A DNA stretch of 64,000 nt from Serripes groenlandicus (GCA_031761405.1 JASEVX010000013.1:47376143-47440142); one strand, 5' to 3'; positions 13,401 to 23,890 are shown, counted from the first letter of the stretch. The notes: a model not told the origin generated them from the letters alone. A program made the numbers and translations.

Positions 13401-13650
13401 CGATCTGAGTGGTGTAAGTATAATTATGTTGAAGTCAGAGTAAACACTATCCTGAGTGGTGTAAATATAATTATGTTGAAGGCAGAGTAACACCATTCTT
13501 AGTGGTGTAAGTATAATTATGTTGAAGGCAGAGTAAACACTATCCTGACTGGTGTAAGTATAATTATGTTGAAGGCAGAGTAAACACTATCCTGAGTGGT
13601 GTAAGTATAATTATGTTGAAGGCAGAGTAAACACCATTCTGAGTTGAGTA
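10450..13650 (+). repeat. 47-bp minisatellite array, block C
   Basis: Same family. Copies are diverged from 10450 to about 12600, including short stretches where the unit is hard to follow (11900-12100). From about 12720 to 13650 the copies become near-uniform, of the type TTATGTTGAAGGCAGAGTAA, then ACACTATCCTGAGTGGTGTA, then AGTATAA. This indicates a recent local expansion. Confidence 0.85.
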
Positions 13651-14915
13651 AAGACTTTGTAATGGTGTAACTATAATTATGTTGAATAGCAGAGTAAACT
13701 CCATTATGAGTGAGGTAACTATAATCATGTTGATTAGCAGAGTAAACACTATTCTGAGTGGTGCAACTATATTTATGTTGAATATCAGAGTAAACACTAT
13801 CCTGAGTGGTTTATCTATAGTTATGTTGAATATCAGAGTAAACACTTTTCCGAGTGGTGTAAGTATATTTATGTTGAATTGCGATGTAAACCGTTTTATT
13901 AGTGATGTTACTTTAATTATGTTTAATAGCAGAGTAAATACAATTCTGAGTGGCGTAACTATAATTATGTTGAACAGCAGAGTAAACACTATCCTGAGTG
14001 GTGTAAGTATGATTATGTTGAAGACAGGGTTAACAACATTCTGAGTTGTGCAACATTAAATACTGTTGAAAGTAGAGTAAACACCATTCTGAGTGGTGTA
14101 AGTATAATTATGTTTATCGCAGAGTAAACACCATTTTAAGTGATGAAACTATAATACTGTTGAAAGCAGAGTTCAATTAATTTCGAGTTCTTTAATTAGA
14201 ATTATGTTGAATAACAGAGTAAACACTATTTTGAGTGGTGTACTTTTAATTATGTTGAAAGCACAGTAAACACCATTCCGAGTGGTGCAACTATAATTAT
14301 GTTGAAAAGCATAATAAACACTATTTTGAGGGGTTTAACTACAATCGTGTTAAATAGCAAATTAAACACTATTCTGAGTGTTGTAAGTAGAATTATGTTA
14401 AATAGCAGAATAAACACTATTCTGAGTGGTGTTAGTAGATTTATGTTGAATAGCAGAGTAAACACTATTTTGATTGGTGTAACTTTAATTGTAGTGAATA
14501 GTAGAGTAAACCCCATCCTGAGAGGTGTAACTATAATTATGTAGAATAGCAGAGTAAACTCTATTCTAAGTTGTGTAAATATAATGATGCTGAATAGTAA
14601 AGTAAACACTTTTAGGAGTGGTGTAAATATAGTTATGATGCATAGCATAATAAACACTATTATGGGTGATGTAAGTATAATTATGTTGAATAGCAGAGTA
14701 AACACTTTCCTGAGTGTGGTAAGTATAGTTATATTGAAGGCAGAGTAAACACTTTCCTGAGTGGTATAAGTATAATTATGTTGAATAGCAGAGTAAAAAC
14801 TGTCTTGAGTGATGTAACTATAAGTATGTTGAATAGCAGAGTAATCTCTTTCTGAGTGGTGTAAGAATAATTATGTTGAATAGCAGAGTAAACACTATTA
14901 TGAGTGGTATAACAT
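13650..14915 (+). repeat. 48-bp derivative array (in-frame), left block
   Basis: The unit has gained one base: TTGAAGGC or TTGAAAGC became TTGAATAGC, making the period 48 bp. A 48-bp unit is 16 codons, so frames stay open across units on both strands (plus strand 13679-14044 and 14299-14544; minus strand 13564-13989 and 14250-14705). These are repeat artefacts, not proteins. The block runs directly into the cGLR pseudogene. Confidence 0.85.
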
Positions 14916-14916
14916 C

Positions 14917-15955
14917 ATAGTTATGGTTGTTTCTTTGCTGGTGTTGCATATCCTCATAATAACAACAAGTCTACCGAATGGAGAATTTCTTTCCTTCTCA
15001 CTTCAAGAACGTGAGCTCATGTCAAGTATGAACGAAACACAACACAAGTGTTACATTCTCCTCAAGATGATAAATAAAGATTTCATAGCATCAAGGACTG
15101 GTGAATTTATCTCATCATATCATTGTAAAACAAGTCTGTTTTATACAATTGTAAATTCACAAAGACATTTTAGGACTTATGATAATCTTATACTGTGTTT
15201 ACAGCAGTCTATTAGGCGTCTGTTTATTTGGGTGAATAATTATTTCATTCCAGAAGCGAACAAATAGTGTATGTTTTAAATGACATATAAGAGAGTGGTA
15301 TCAAGTTTTTATATTCACTTACTTGTGACAATGTTGGTGAACTTCTGAAATCTAAACTGTGTGGTGATGAAATGGTATTGAGTCTGGCTAATACGAATAC
15401 ATTGCTTCACCCAAGACTTATAGTATTCTATGGTATTACACAAACTATCTATGAGTGCAAGAACAGATTCCTGCGACTCGTCTCTATGCCTTCTTACACA
15501 AATATAGAATATATGAATGAGTTGATGCAATTTCTGTTATATCTGCAACTTACTAACAATGTCACAGAACATACTGCTACAGCCGTAAGAATGGCACTTG
15601 ACTCTATAATTCCGCATATAGCATTACAATACAAACAAAAATTGGTCCGACCTGCTGTCTATGACAATTGCAAATAAAATCTCGGAAACTCTTTCAGACT
15701 TTGACCTTATTTATGTGAAAAAGAAATAGAACCATATGTGGTCCATGTATTTGTATGTTACTGTTACGATAAGATACTTTGTGCTAATCTCACTCTCGAT
15801 GAAAAAAAACCGTCAATCAAAGACTTCAGACGACGTTGTATCACAGACTGTATGTTATTTCATCCATCTCATGTTAGACTTGTCCATTCAGCCCTTCAAT
15901 GCGAAATGTTCCGTAATATATTCATACAACCTGGATCTGAACAAGAAACTTGTGG
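14917..15955 (+). pseudogene. Truncated Mab-21/cGLR pseudogene
   Basis: This is a decayed copy of the gene at 18324-20522. Homology starts at about residue 228 of that protein (ATGGTTGTTTCTTTG at 14923 matches 19006). It runs through the Mab-21 block (SFSLQERELMSSMNETQHKC), KTSLFYTI, and the CNNVTEHTATA-type region, and stops near residue 621 (CCTGGATCTGAA). The catalytic N-terminal half (GS, DxD and third Asp) and the last ~110 residues are missing. Deletions of about 18, 36, 30 and 80 bp, with premature stops (for example the TAG at about 15268), break the rest into short frames at 14923-15267, 15372-15677 and 15738-16025. Both ends abut 48-bp repeat units. It resembles the nearby gene more than the distant one at 46484. 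Confidence 0.9.
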
Positions 15956-15959
15956 GGAA

Positions 15960-17720
15960 ACTATAAGAATGTTGAATAGCAGAGTAAACACTTCTGATTG
16001 GTGTAACAATGATTATGTTGGATAGCTATGTAAACTCCATTATGAGTGGTGTAACTATAATTATGTTGAATAGTAGAGTAAACACCATTCTGAGTGATGT
16101 AACTATAATTATGATGAATAGCAGAGTAAACACCATTCTGAGTGGTGTAACTATAATTATGTTGAATAGCAGAGTAAACTCCATTATGAGTGGTGTAAGT
16201 ATAATTATGTTGAAGGCAGTGTAAACACCTTTTCTGAGTGGTGTAACTTTAATCATGTTGAATAGCAAAGTAAACACTAGGCTGAGTGGTGTAAGTATAA
16301 TTATGTGGAATAGCAGATTAAACACTATTCTGAGTGGTGTAACTATAAAAATGTTGAATAGTAGAGTAAACACCATTCTGAGTGATGTAACTATAAAAAT
16401 GTTGAATAGCAGAGTAAATACCATTCTGAGTGGTGTAACTTTAATCATGTTGAATAGCAAAGTAAACTTTAGGCTGAGTGGTGTAAGTATAATTATGTTG
16501 AATAGCAGATTAAACACTATTCTGAGTGGTGTAACTATAATTATGTTGAATAGCAGAGTAAGCACCATTCTGAGTGGTGTAAATATAATTATGTTGAATA
16601 GCAGAGTAAACTCCATTCTGAGTGGGGTAAATATAATTGTGTTGAAGGCAGAGTAAACACTTTCCTGGGTGGTGTAAGTATAATTATGTTGAATAGCAGA
16701 GTAAACTCCATTATGAGTGGGGTAAATATAATTGTGTTGAAGGCAGAGTAAACACTTTCCTGGGTGGTGTAAGTATAATTATGTTGAATAGCAGATTAAA
16801 CACTATTCTGAGTGGTGTAACTATAACTATGTTGAATAGCAGAGTAAACACCAATCTGAGTGGTGTAACTATAATTATGTTGAATAGCAGAGTAAACACC
16901 AATCTGAGTGGTGTAACTATAATTATGTTGAATAGCAGAGTAAACTCCATTCTGAGTGGTGTAACTATAACTATGTTGAATAGTAGAGTAAACTCCATTC
17001 TGAGTGGTGTAAGTATAATTATGTTGAATAGTAGAGTAAACTCCATTCTGAGTGGTGTAAGTATAACTATGTTGAATAGTAGAGTAAACTCCATTCTGAG
17101 TGGTGTAACTATAATTATGTTGAATAGCAGAGTAAACTCCATTCTGAGTGGTGTAACTATAACTATGTTGAATAGCAGAGTAAACACCAATCTGAGTGGT
17201 GTAAGTATAACTATGTTGAATAGTAGAGTAAACTCCATTCTGAGTGGTGTAACTATAATTATGTTGAATAGCAGAGTAAACTCCATTCTGAGTGGTGTAA
17301 GTATAATTATGTTGAATAGTAGAGTAAACTCCATTCTGAGTGGTGTAACTATAATTATGTTGAATAGCAGAGTAAACTCCATTCTGAGTGGTGTAACTAT
17401 AACTATGTTGAATAGCAGAGTAAACTCCATTCTGAGTGGTGTAAGTATAATTATGTTGAATAGTAGAGTAAACTCCATTCTGAGTGGTGTAACTATAATT
17501 ATGTTGAATAGCAGAGTAAATACCATTATGAGTGGTGTAACTATAACTATGTGGAATAGCAGAGTAAACTCCATTATGAGTGGGGTAAATATAATTGTGT
17601 TGAAGGCAGAGTAAACACTTTCCTGGGTGGTGTAAGTATAATTATGTTGAAGGCAGAATAAACACCAATTTTAGTGGTGCAACTATAATACTGTTGAAGA
17701 CATAGTAAACATCATTCTGA
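15960..17720 (+). repeat. 48-bp derivative array (in-frame), right block
   Basis: About 35 tandem copies of the 48-bp unit (ATGTTGAATAGCAGAGTAAA, then CTCCATTCTGAGTGGTGTAA, then CTATAATT). Copies are nearly identical from 16780 to 17570. The plus strand reads as a 16-residue repeat of the form MLNSRVNSILSGVTII and the minus strand as MEFTLLFNIIIVTPLR. Each is open for more than 800 bp. The mirror-image openness on both strands, the absence of any initiation or splice context, and continuity with the out-of-frame 47-bp arrays argue against coding. Variants alternate (AACTCCATTC or AACACCAATC; AGTAGA or AGCAGA). Confidence 0.9.
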
Positions 17721-18294
17721 GTGGTCTAGCTTTGAAAGCAAAAAAAAAAACATCATTCTAAGTGGTTTAAGTATAATTCTGTTGAAACCAGAGAAGACAC
17801 AATAATTCTATATGTGTAAGTGTAATTATGTTGAATGCAGAGAAAGCACCAATCTATTTCGTTTATGTATAATTTTGTTTATAACATACGTCTATATATG
17901 ACATTTCGAACAGCGAAACTCGATGTTAATCTCGTGTAGAGAAGACGCACACTGTTTCGTCTCAGTTTTGGTTAGAAATATATAGCATCAGATGTGCAAT
18001 AGCCATTACAAAATTATGTTTAGCTGGTTATGATGGCGAGTTGTAAGAACATTATTATTTATATAGAGAAATAAAAAAACACATAAATAATTGCTCATTT
18101 TATGTAATACACATAATTGTATACGCTAATAACAAATTGACTTGTATTGTTAGGCTCTGTTAGTTGTAACGGCAAGTCGTGGCGAATATTTATGAATACA
18201 TCTGCACTTTTTCAATATAACATATAATTTCACTTAAAACTTTGTTTCAATTTCAAACATAGGTATATGCAACACACAATGTTTCAATGTATGC
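17721..18294. other. Upstream region of cGLR gene 1
   Basis: A few decayed repeat units run to about 17880. AT-rich sequence without recognisable repeats follows, up to the splice acceptor. The last ~90 bp before the exon are similar to the same interval upstream of the second gene (shared words such as TATGCAAC or CATGCAAC and TTTCAATTTCAA). It is probably the 3' part of an intron; the upstream exon was not found. Confidence 0.5.
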
Positions 18295-18312
18295 TTTTAA
18301 TATGTATTACAG
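18295..18312 (+). promoter_or_regulatory. Candidate splice acceptor before cGLR gene 1
   Basis: TTTTAATATGTATTACAG lies 11 bp before the conserved ATG. The equivalent position of the paralogue has TTTTAATATTTATTACAG. Conservation of the polypyrimidine-like stretch and AG in both copies suggests the coding exon is preceded by a spliced 5' exon. It also argues that the in-frame ATG at 18267 is intronic. Confidence 0.55.
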
Positions 18313-18323
18313 ATAAAGGAGAT

Positions 18324-20522
18324 ATGGACAATGCCAATGAAGAATTGTCTAAACGTCTACATGAAGTACTTGATGTTATTGGCGCATCTGAGTACACCAG
18401 AAAGAAGAATTGGGAGTGGGCTATGGTACAGGAAATAACAAAAACGTTTGAAAGCTTTACCTATCCAAAACATGAAATATTAAAAACGTTTGAAAGCATT
18501 ACCTTATCAAAACGTTTCAACAAAATATCATGCTACCAAGTTGGGAGTAGATGCGAAGGTACAACTACAATAGATTTGGATTCCGATCTTGATTTAATAC
18601 ATTGTGATAATACAACTTCTGTGGTAGAGAATTTGTTCGAATGCAAACAACAGGGATGTTCTTATCTTATTTTAACGGATGAAGACATCAAACCTGGATA
18701 TGTTCGTCTTCAGATTGTTATAGATAAATTTCCTTGTTTAGCTGGAGTTCGGGATATATCAGAAGTTAATAGCTTTGTCGACAGGAAAGGTAGAGTATGT
18801 GCTAACAATTCCCAACTTTATTGTGGACCAAAGACCTATCATAACGGTCCAGCGAACACGTTTCCGGCTGAAAACTTAACTGGTCAATTAGATGTAGTGT
18901 ATACCTTAAGGTGTCGACAGATACCGAGCTCAGCTAATTCATGGTTACACAGGCTTCGGAAATACGGCTGGCCATCACAGAAACAAATTAAAGCAATGGC
19001 TTCATATGGTTGTTTCTTTGTTGGTGTTGCACATCCTCATACTGACAACAAGTCTAGCGAATGGAGAATGTCCTTCTCACTTCAAGAACGTGACATCATG
19101 TTAAGTTTGAACGAAACGCAACACAAATGTTACATTCTTCTTAAGATGATAAAGAAAGATTTCATAGAACCAAGGACTGGTGAATCTATCTCATCATATC
19201 ATTGTAAAACAAGTCTGTTTTATACAATTGAAAATTCACATAGACATTTTTGGTGTAATGACAAGCTTATACTGTGTGTACAGCAGTGTCTTAGGCGTCT
19301 ATTTATTTGGGTGAAGGCAAAATATTGTCCAAATTATTTCATTCCAGAAGCGAATATGTTCGAAAAGTTCAGCGTAATGACTCTGGAAAAAATAGAGTAT
19401 GTTTTAAACGACATACTAGAAAGTGGTATCAAGTTTTTATATCAACTTACTTGTGACAATGTTGGTGAACTTCTGAAATCTAAACTGTGTGGTGATGAAC
19501 TGGTATTGAGTCTGGCTAATACGAATACCTTGCCTCACCCAAGACTTTCAATATTCTATAGTATTACAAAAACTATCTATGAGTGCAAGAACAGATTCCT
19601 GCGACTCGTGTCTATGCCTTCTTACACAAATATAGAATATATGAATGGGTTGATGCAACTTCTGTTATATCTGCAACTTACTAACAATGTCACAGAACAT
19701 ACTGCTACAGACGTAAGAATGGCACTTGACTCTATAATTCCGCATATAGCATTACAATACAAACAGTGTATGATTGTCCAGGACTTGTCACAAGGAAATG
19801 TGTCCGACCTGCTGCCTATGACACTTGCAAATATAATCCCGGAAACTTTGTCAGACTTTGACCTTATCTCGTCAAAGTTATCTTTAGCATCTTTTTATAT
19901 TAAATCTGAACAGTATCAAGAGGAGTGTAGGCGCATTGTAGTCTCATGTGAACAAGAAATAGAACCGTATGTGATATCTGTATGTTACTGTTACAATAAG
20001 ATACGTCGGGTTAATCTCGCTCACTCTAGAAAAATGAGATTTACTGACATGTCAAGCAAGGACTTCAGACGACATTGTATCACAGACTGTATGTTATTCC
20101 ATCCATCTCAAGTTATACTTGTCCATGCAGCCCTACAATACGAAATGTTCCGTAATGTGTTCACAAAACCTGGATCTGAAAAAGAAACAATGGATGATGA
20201 CTGGGATGATGACTGGTTAAACTGGATTGCGGTCGATTCACAAATATATTTATATTTTCTACAGTATTTACTCTATTCTAAAACAAAACAACGGACAGAA
20301 AAATACATGGCTGTGCAGAAACTAGAACGCGTTCTAGTAACGGACCCCAATCTTGGACACAGAGGGACAGGTTGGAACATATTTGGGTGGATATATTCAC
20401 ATGAACAGAAATTGCAAGTCGCATGGGAATACTTTTGTTTATCATGGAAAATCCAACCTTTTAAAAATGCAGCTAAGTGGCACATGCTAATTTTACTGCG
20501 TGAAATTTTAAATGGAGAATAG
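18324..20522 (+). CDS. Mab-21 / cGAS-like receptor (cGLR) family protein, gene 1
   Basis: A 732-residue protein, probably in a single coding exon, predicted to be a cytosolic nucleotidyltransferase of the cGAS/Mab-21 superfamily. Active members sense a ligand, often dsRNA, and make a cyclic dinucleotide that signals through STING. In the sequence: an N-terminal helical leader; the GS motif (G74, S75 in YQVGSRCEGT); acidic pair D88-x-D90 (SDLDLI); third acid D190 (QLDVVYTL). The Mab-21 block follows at 247-303 (EWRMSFSLQERDIML, LNETQHKCYILLKMI, KTSLFYTI), and then a helical C-terminal region ending WKIQPFKNAAKWHMLILL. The ATG at 18324 is preferred to 18267 because it is shared with the paralogue and follows a conserved splice acceptor. 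A 14-residue tandem duplication (KTFES...) sits at about residues 40-67. I saw no cGAS-type zinc thumb. Catalysis and ligand are inferred. Confidence 0.88.
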   Translation: MDNANEELSKRLHEVLDVIGASEYTRKKNWEWAMVQEITKTFESFTYPKHEILKTFESITLSKRFNKISCYQVGSRCEGTTTIDLDSDLDLIHCDNTTSVVENLFECKQQGCSYLILTDEDIKPGYVRLQIVIDKFPCLAGVRDISEVNSFVDRKGRVCANNSQLYCGPKTYHNGPANTFPAENLTGQLDVVYTLRCRQIPSSANSWLHRLRKYGWPSQKQIKAMASYGCFFVGVAHPHTDNKSSEWRMSFSLQERDIMLSLNETQHKCYILLKMIKKDFIEPRTGESISSYHCKTSLFYTIENSHRHFWCNDKLILCVQQCLRRLFIWVKAKYCPNYFIPEANMFEKFSVMTLEKIEYVLNDILESGIKFLYQLTCDNVGELLKSKLCGDELVLSLANTNTLPHPRLSIFYSITKTIYECKNRFLRLVSMPSYTNIEYMNGLMQLLLYLQLTNNVTEHTATDVRMALDSIIPHIALQYKQCMIVQDLSQGNVSDLLPMTLANIIPETLSDFDLISSKLSLASFYIKSEQYQEECRRIVVSCEQEIEPYVISVCYCYNKIRRVNLAHSRKMRFTDMSSKDFRRHCITDCMLFHPSQVILVHAALQYEMFRNVFTKPGSEKETMDDDWDDDWLNWIAVDSQIYLYFLQYLLYSKTKQRTEKYMAVQKLERVLVTDPNLGHRGTGWNIFGWIYSHEQKLQVAWEYFCLSWKIQPFKNAAKWHMLILLREILNGE

Positions 20523-20590
20523 GGTAAATGTGATCGGAACCAAAATGGCATCCGAGTTTATTTATTTATTGGGGTTAAAACTGTTGATCG
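20523..20590. other. 3' flank of cGLR gene 1
   Basis: A short flank similar to that after the paralogue (TGATCGGAACCAAAATG against TGATCGAAACAATAATG). It contains TTTATTTATTTATTGGGG, which resembles the tail of the bivalve SINE on the minus strand, possibly a truncated SINE remnant. Confidence 0.45.
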
Positions 20591-21960
20591 TTGAACTTAA
20601 AGGCGATTTGAGATATAAATGTATCTGCGTACCGTCAAGACTAAGATTTTTATGAATGAGCCACGTCTGCCGATTTGAGATCTTAATGCATATGCGTACC
20701 GTCAGGACTAAGGGGGGTCTGTACGAGCCATGTCTGTCGATTTGAGATATAAATGTATCTGCGTACCGTCAGGACTAAGGTAGGTATGCATGAGCCACGT
20801 CTGCCGATTTGAGATCTTAATGTATCGGCGTACCGTCAGGACTAAGGTAGGTATGAATTAGCCACGTCTTGCGATTAGATATCTAAATGCATATGCGTAC
20901 CGTCAGGACTAAGGTAGGCCTTTATGAGCCACGTCTGCCGATTTGAGATCTAAATGTATCTGCGTACCGTCGGGACTAAGGTATGTCTGTATGAACCACG
21001 TCTGGCGATTAAGAGATTTAAATGCATATGCGTACCGTCAGGACTAAGGTAGGTATGTATGAGCTACGTCTGGCGATTAGAGATCTAAATGTATATGCGT
21101 ACCGTCAGGACTAAGGTAGGTATGTATGAGCTACGTCTGGCGATTAGAGATCTAAATGTATATGCGTACCGTCAGGACTAAGGTAGGTATGTATGAGCTA
21201 CGTCTGGCGATTAGAGATCTAAATGTATATGCGTACCGTCAGGACTAAGGTAGGTATGTATGAGCTACGTCTGGCGATTAGAGATCTAAATGCATCTGCG
21301 TACCGTCAGGACTAAGGTAGGTATGTATGAGCTACGTCTGGCGATTAAGAGATCTAAATGCATCTGCGTACCGTCAGGACTAAGGTAGTTCTGTATGAGC
21401 CACTTCTGGCGATTAGAGATCTAAATGCATCTGCGTACCGTCAGGATTAATGTAGGTATGTATGAACCACGTCTGGCGATTAGAGATATAAATGTATCTG
21501 CGTACCGTCGGGACTAATGTAGGTATGTATGAACCACGTCTGGCGATTAGAGATATAAATGTATCTGCGTACCGTCAGGACTAATGTAGGTATGTATGAA
21601 CCACGTCTGGCGATTAGAGATATAAATGTATATGCGTACCGTCGGGACTAATGTAGATAGTATGAGCCACGTCTGGCGATTAAGATATCTAAATGCATCT
21701 GCGTACCGTCAGGACTAAGGTAGGTATGTATGAACCACGTCTGGCGATTAGATATCTCAATGCATCTGCGTACCGTCAGGACTAAGTATGTATGAGCCGC
21801 GTACTGCGTTTTGAAATGTTAATGCATATTTGTACAGTCAAGACTTAGGTAAGTATGTAAGTGCCGCGTACTGCGTTTTGAAGTCGTAATACATATGCGT
21901 ACAGTCGACACTTATATGATTCTGTTTGAGCCATGTCTGGCGATTTTAGATCATAACATT
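20590..21960 (+). repeat. 67-bp minisatellite array downstream of cGLR gene 1
   Basis: About 20 tandem copies of a 67-bp unit (GCGTACCGTCAGGACTAAGG, then TAGGTATGTATGAGCTACGT, then CTGGCGATTAGAGATCTAAA, then a short A/T-rich link). The spacing between copies at 21097 and 21164 is exactly 67. Copies are most alike from 21040 to 21350 and decay at both edges. A single diverged counterpart lies after the paralogous gene (about 48640-48710), so the array grew from a sequence already present in the ancestral 3' flank. Confidence 0.9.
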
Positions 21961-22000
21961 TATGCAAATGCTGTGTATATAGTTGTATGATGCATGAGAA

Positions 22001-22006
22001 AATAAA
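22001..22006 (+). terminator. Candidate polyadenylation signal AATAAA after the 67-bp array
   Basis: This is the first clean AATAAA downstream of gene 1, about 1.48 kb past the stop. The neighbouring word ATAGTTGTATGA is also found after gene 2 (about 48888). If used, the 67-bp array would lie in the 3' UTR. There is no transcript evidence. Confidence 0.3.
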
Positions 22007-22511
22007 ATGTACGATTGAAATATGAAAAGTTTTAAACCATAGTCTTAAGTAAACAAGAAGGTATTATAAATCTCCCAGTGTAAAGATGAACTTGCCAAAA
22101 CTTGGAAACGTGGAGCATAGGGCAGCGTTATCGTTTATGTCAGTTTAACTGATGACTGATATATCCCATAAGAATGTGCGAACATATTCTATTTTCTTTG
22201 TGTTTTTATTCAAAGCCTGTCAAAAATTGTTAACCGCAACTTAATTCGGCTGCATGTTAACAGCTTGATCAATGGTATGTAATTAGTCATTGGGATCCAT
22301 AAATTGATTAACCCAAAACACCTGAGTGCAGAATTCGGACCACTGTACTTGAACAGACTTGGCTATTTATATTCTGCGGTAATCGGTTTGCCTGCATATT
22401 TATGAGAAAAGTGAGACTGGAAATTTCACGAAGTAACAGTATATAGCGTTCTCCGAGTACAGTGGCCCAGATTAATGTATTCATGTGTTTAATTCATTTT
22501 CAATACGTGTT
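22007..22511. other. Intergenic, nothing recognised
   Basis: AT-rich sequence without a long frame, a tandem repeat or tRNA-like boxes that I could see. Confidence 0.5.
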
Positions 22512-22795
22512 TATTAGTTTATTTATTGTTAATTGGCATCATGTTTCACGTATATTTCAACAGTTATTCAGTTGTATCACGCCATTCCTGTGTAATCTGC
22601 CAGTACCACGGGTCCATCTATTATGACACCAGCGAGTCATGGTGCTAGTCACACAATTCTCAGCGCCAAGGAGTGAGAGCCATTTCAACCATTTTAAAAG
22701 TCTTTGTTAGGACCCGGCCAAAAACGAACCGGCAACCTCTCGCACTCGAGGCAGACGTTCTACCATTGTACCACTGAGGTGATCACGTGTATACT
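22512..22795 (-). mobile_element. tRNA-headed SINE, degenerate
   Basis: Read on the minus strand, the head has an A box (TGGTACAATGGTAGAACG) and a partial B box (CCGGTTCG) about 40 bp later. The distal part (ATATTTCAACAGTTATTCAG, TTGTATCAC in plus-strand reading) matches the tail domain of the SINE at 45819-46046 (CTTTCAACATTATTTCAG, TTATATCAC). The head differs from that SINE and is closer to a tRNA-Gly type. It is not a tRNA gene: the B box is broken and the acceptor stem does not pair. Confidence 0.55.
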
Positions 22796-23090
22796 AGATA
22801 TAAGCCGAGTCTTGCGATTTGCAGTCTTATTGACTAATCAAAATGTGATGATATGTAATTAGATATGCGTTAAATTAATGTGGCTATACGTCTAGCATTT
22901 TGCTGAAAGATACATCTAGGGCTAAATGACATATAGACGGGCAGTGAATGTTTGTGTGAGACTGCATATGTACATGCACGTCTTAATATTCACTGTACGC
23001 AGACGCATAACGACGTGTTGTACCCTCCTAATGGTATCGATCAAACGGTTTATTACAGTAAATCAACTCTAGCCTTTCCATCAATGTCTT
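22796..23090. other. Intergenic, nothing recognised
   Basis: No feature seen beyond short A/T-rich words. Confidence 0.4.
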
Positions 23091-23091
23091 T

Positions 23092-23590
23092 ATCTATGTC
23101 TTAAAGCGGACAGGAAAGGTCACAACTCTGCTTTACGATATCAACCTCGTAAAGACCCGGTTATGTCCGTCCGAAGTCGTCAGATAACGGTAATGTAACA
23201 ATATATGTTTCCAATAGGCCCATTATGGATATTCTACCTTAAGCACAGGGTAGAAAATGTCTTCACTGTTCGTTGTGTTAAAGCGGACAGGAATGGTAAC
23301 GACCCTGCCTCGTTAAGACTCGAGTGATTTCCGTCCGAATTCGTGAGATAATGGTAATGGATCAATAATAGTTTCCTAGTTGCCCATTATATATATTCTA
23401 CCTTAAGCACAGGGTAGAAAATGTCTTCACTGTTCGTTGTCTTAAAGCGGACAGCAAAGGTCACGACCCTGCCTCGTAAAGAATCGGTGATTTCCGTCCG
23501 TAGTCGTCAGATAACGGTTATGGAGTAATAACACTTTCTTATAAGCCCGTTATGGATATTCTACTCGCTTGTGTCTTCACTGTTCATTGA
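23092..23590 (+). repeat. Three diverged ~170-bp tandem copies
   Basis: TTAAAGCGGACAG recurs at 23101, 23278 and 23442 (spacings 177 and 164). Each is followed by a CACGACCCTGCCTCGTAAAG-like phrase, TTTCCGTCCGAAGTCGT, AGATAACGGTAATGG and ATATTCTACC. The copies differ by small indels. Origin unknown; no coding frame. Confidence 0.75.
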
Positions 23591-23734
23591 TGAAGCATAA
23601 TCTATTTTCACCCTGCCCTGGTCATACCCAAATAAAAAACACACACCAAGTAATATATCTGATTTCATTTACTCTGAATTTTCTTTGAAAGATTCAATTC
23701 TCCTAAATATTGGTAAAAGAACAGACGTAAAAAA

Positions 23735-23890
23735 AGCTGGCACAGTGGTAGACCGTCGGTCTCTCGTATCAAAGGTCCCCAGTAGGAATCCGACGAATAA
23801 CGTGTTTTGCCTTTAGGATAACTCAACACAATCGACGTGAGTTTGGTTTTCAGATATGAGCTAAATATACTGCTAATTGCCAATCGAAGG
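23735..23890 (+). mobile_element. SINE fragment with tRNA-like head
   Basis: GGCACAGTGGTAGACCGTCG followed by TCTCTCGTATCAAAGGTCCC resembles the head of the element at 62380-62570 (TTCAGTGGTAGAGCGTC, TCTCTCGTACCAAAGG). The downstream parts also match (GTGTTTTGCCTTTAGGA against GGGTTTTGTCTTTGGAA). It is a diverged member of one SINE family. Confidence 0.5.

Noticed and set aside
16711..17614. Open frames of 277 and 287 codons on opposite strands
   Set aside because: Both are simple readings of the 48-bp satellite. The open state on both strands follows from the unit length being a multiple of three.
18267..18323. 19-residue N-terminal extension of cGLR gene 1
   Set aside because: It is not conserved in the paralogue and it precedes a shared splice acceptor. 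It is probably intronic.
22730..22795. tRNA gene on the minus strand
   Set aside because: A-box-like sequence is present, but the B box is broken and there is no paired acceptor stem. It fits a SINE head.
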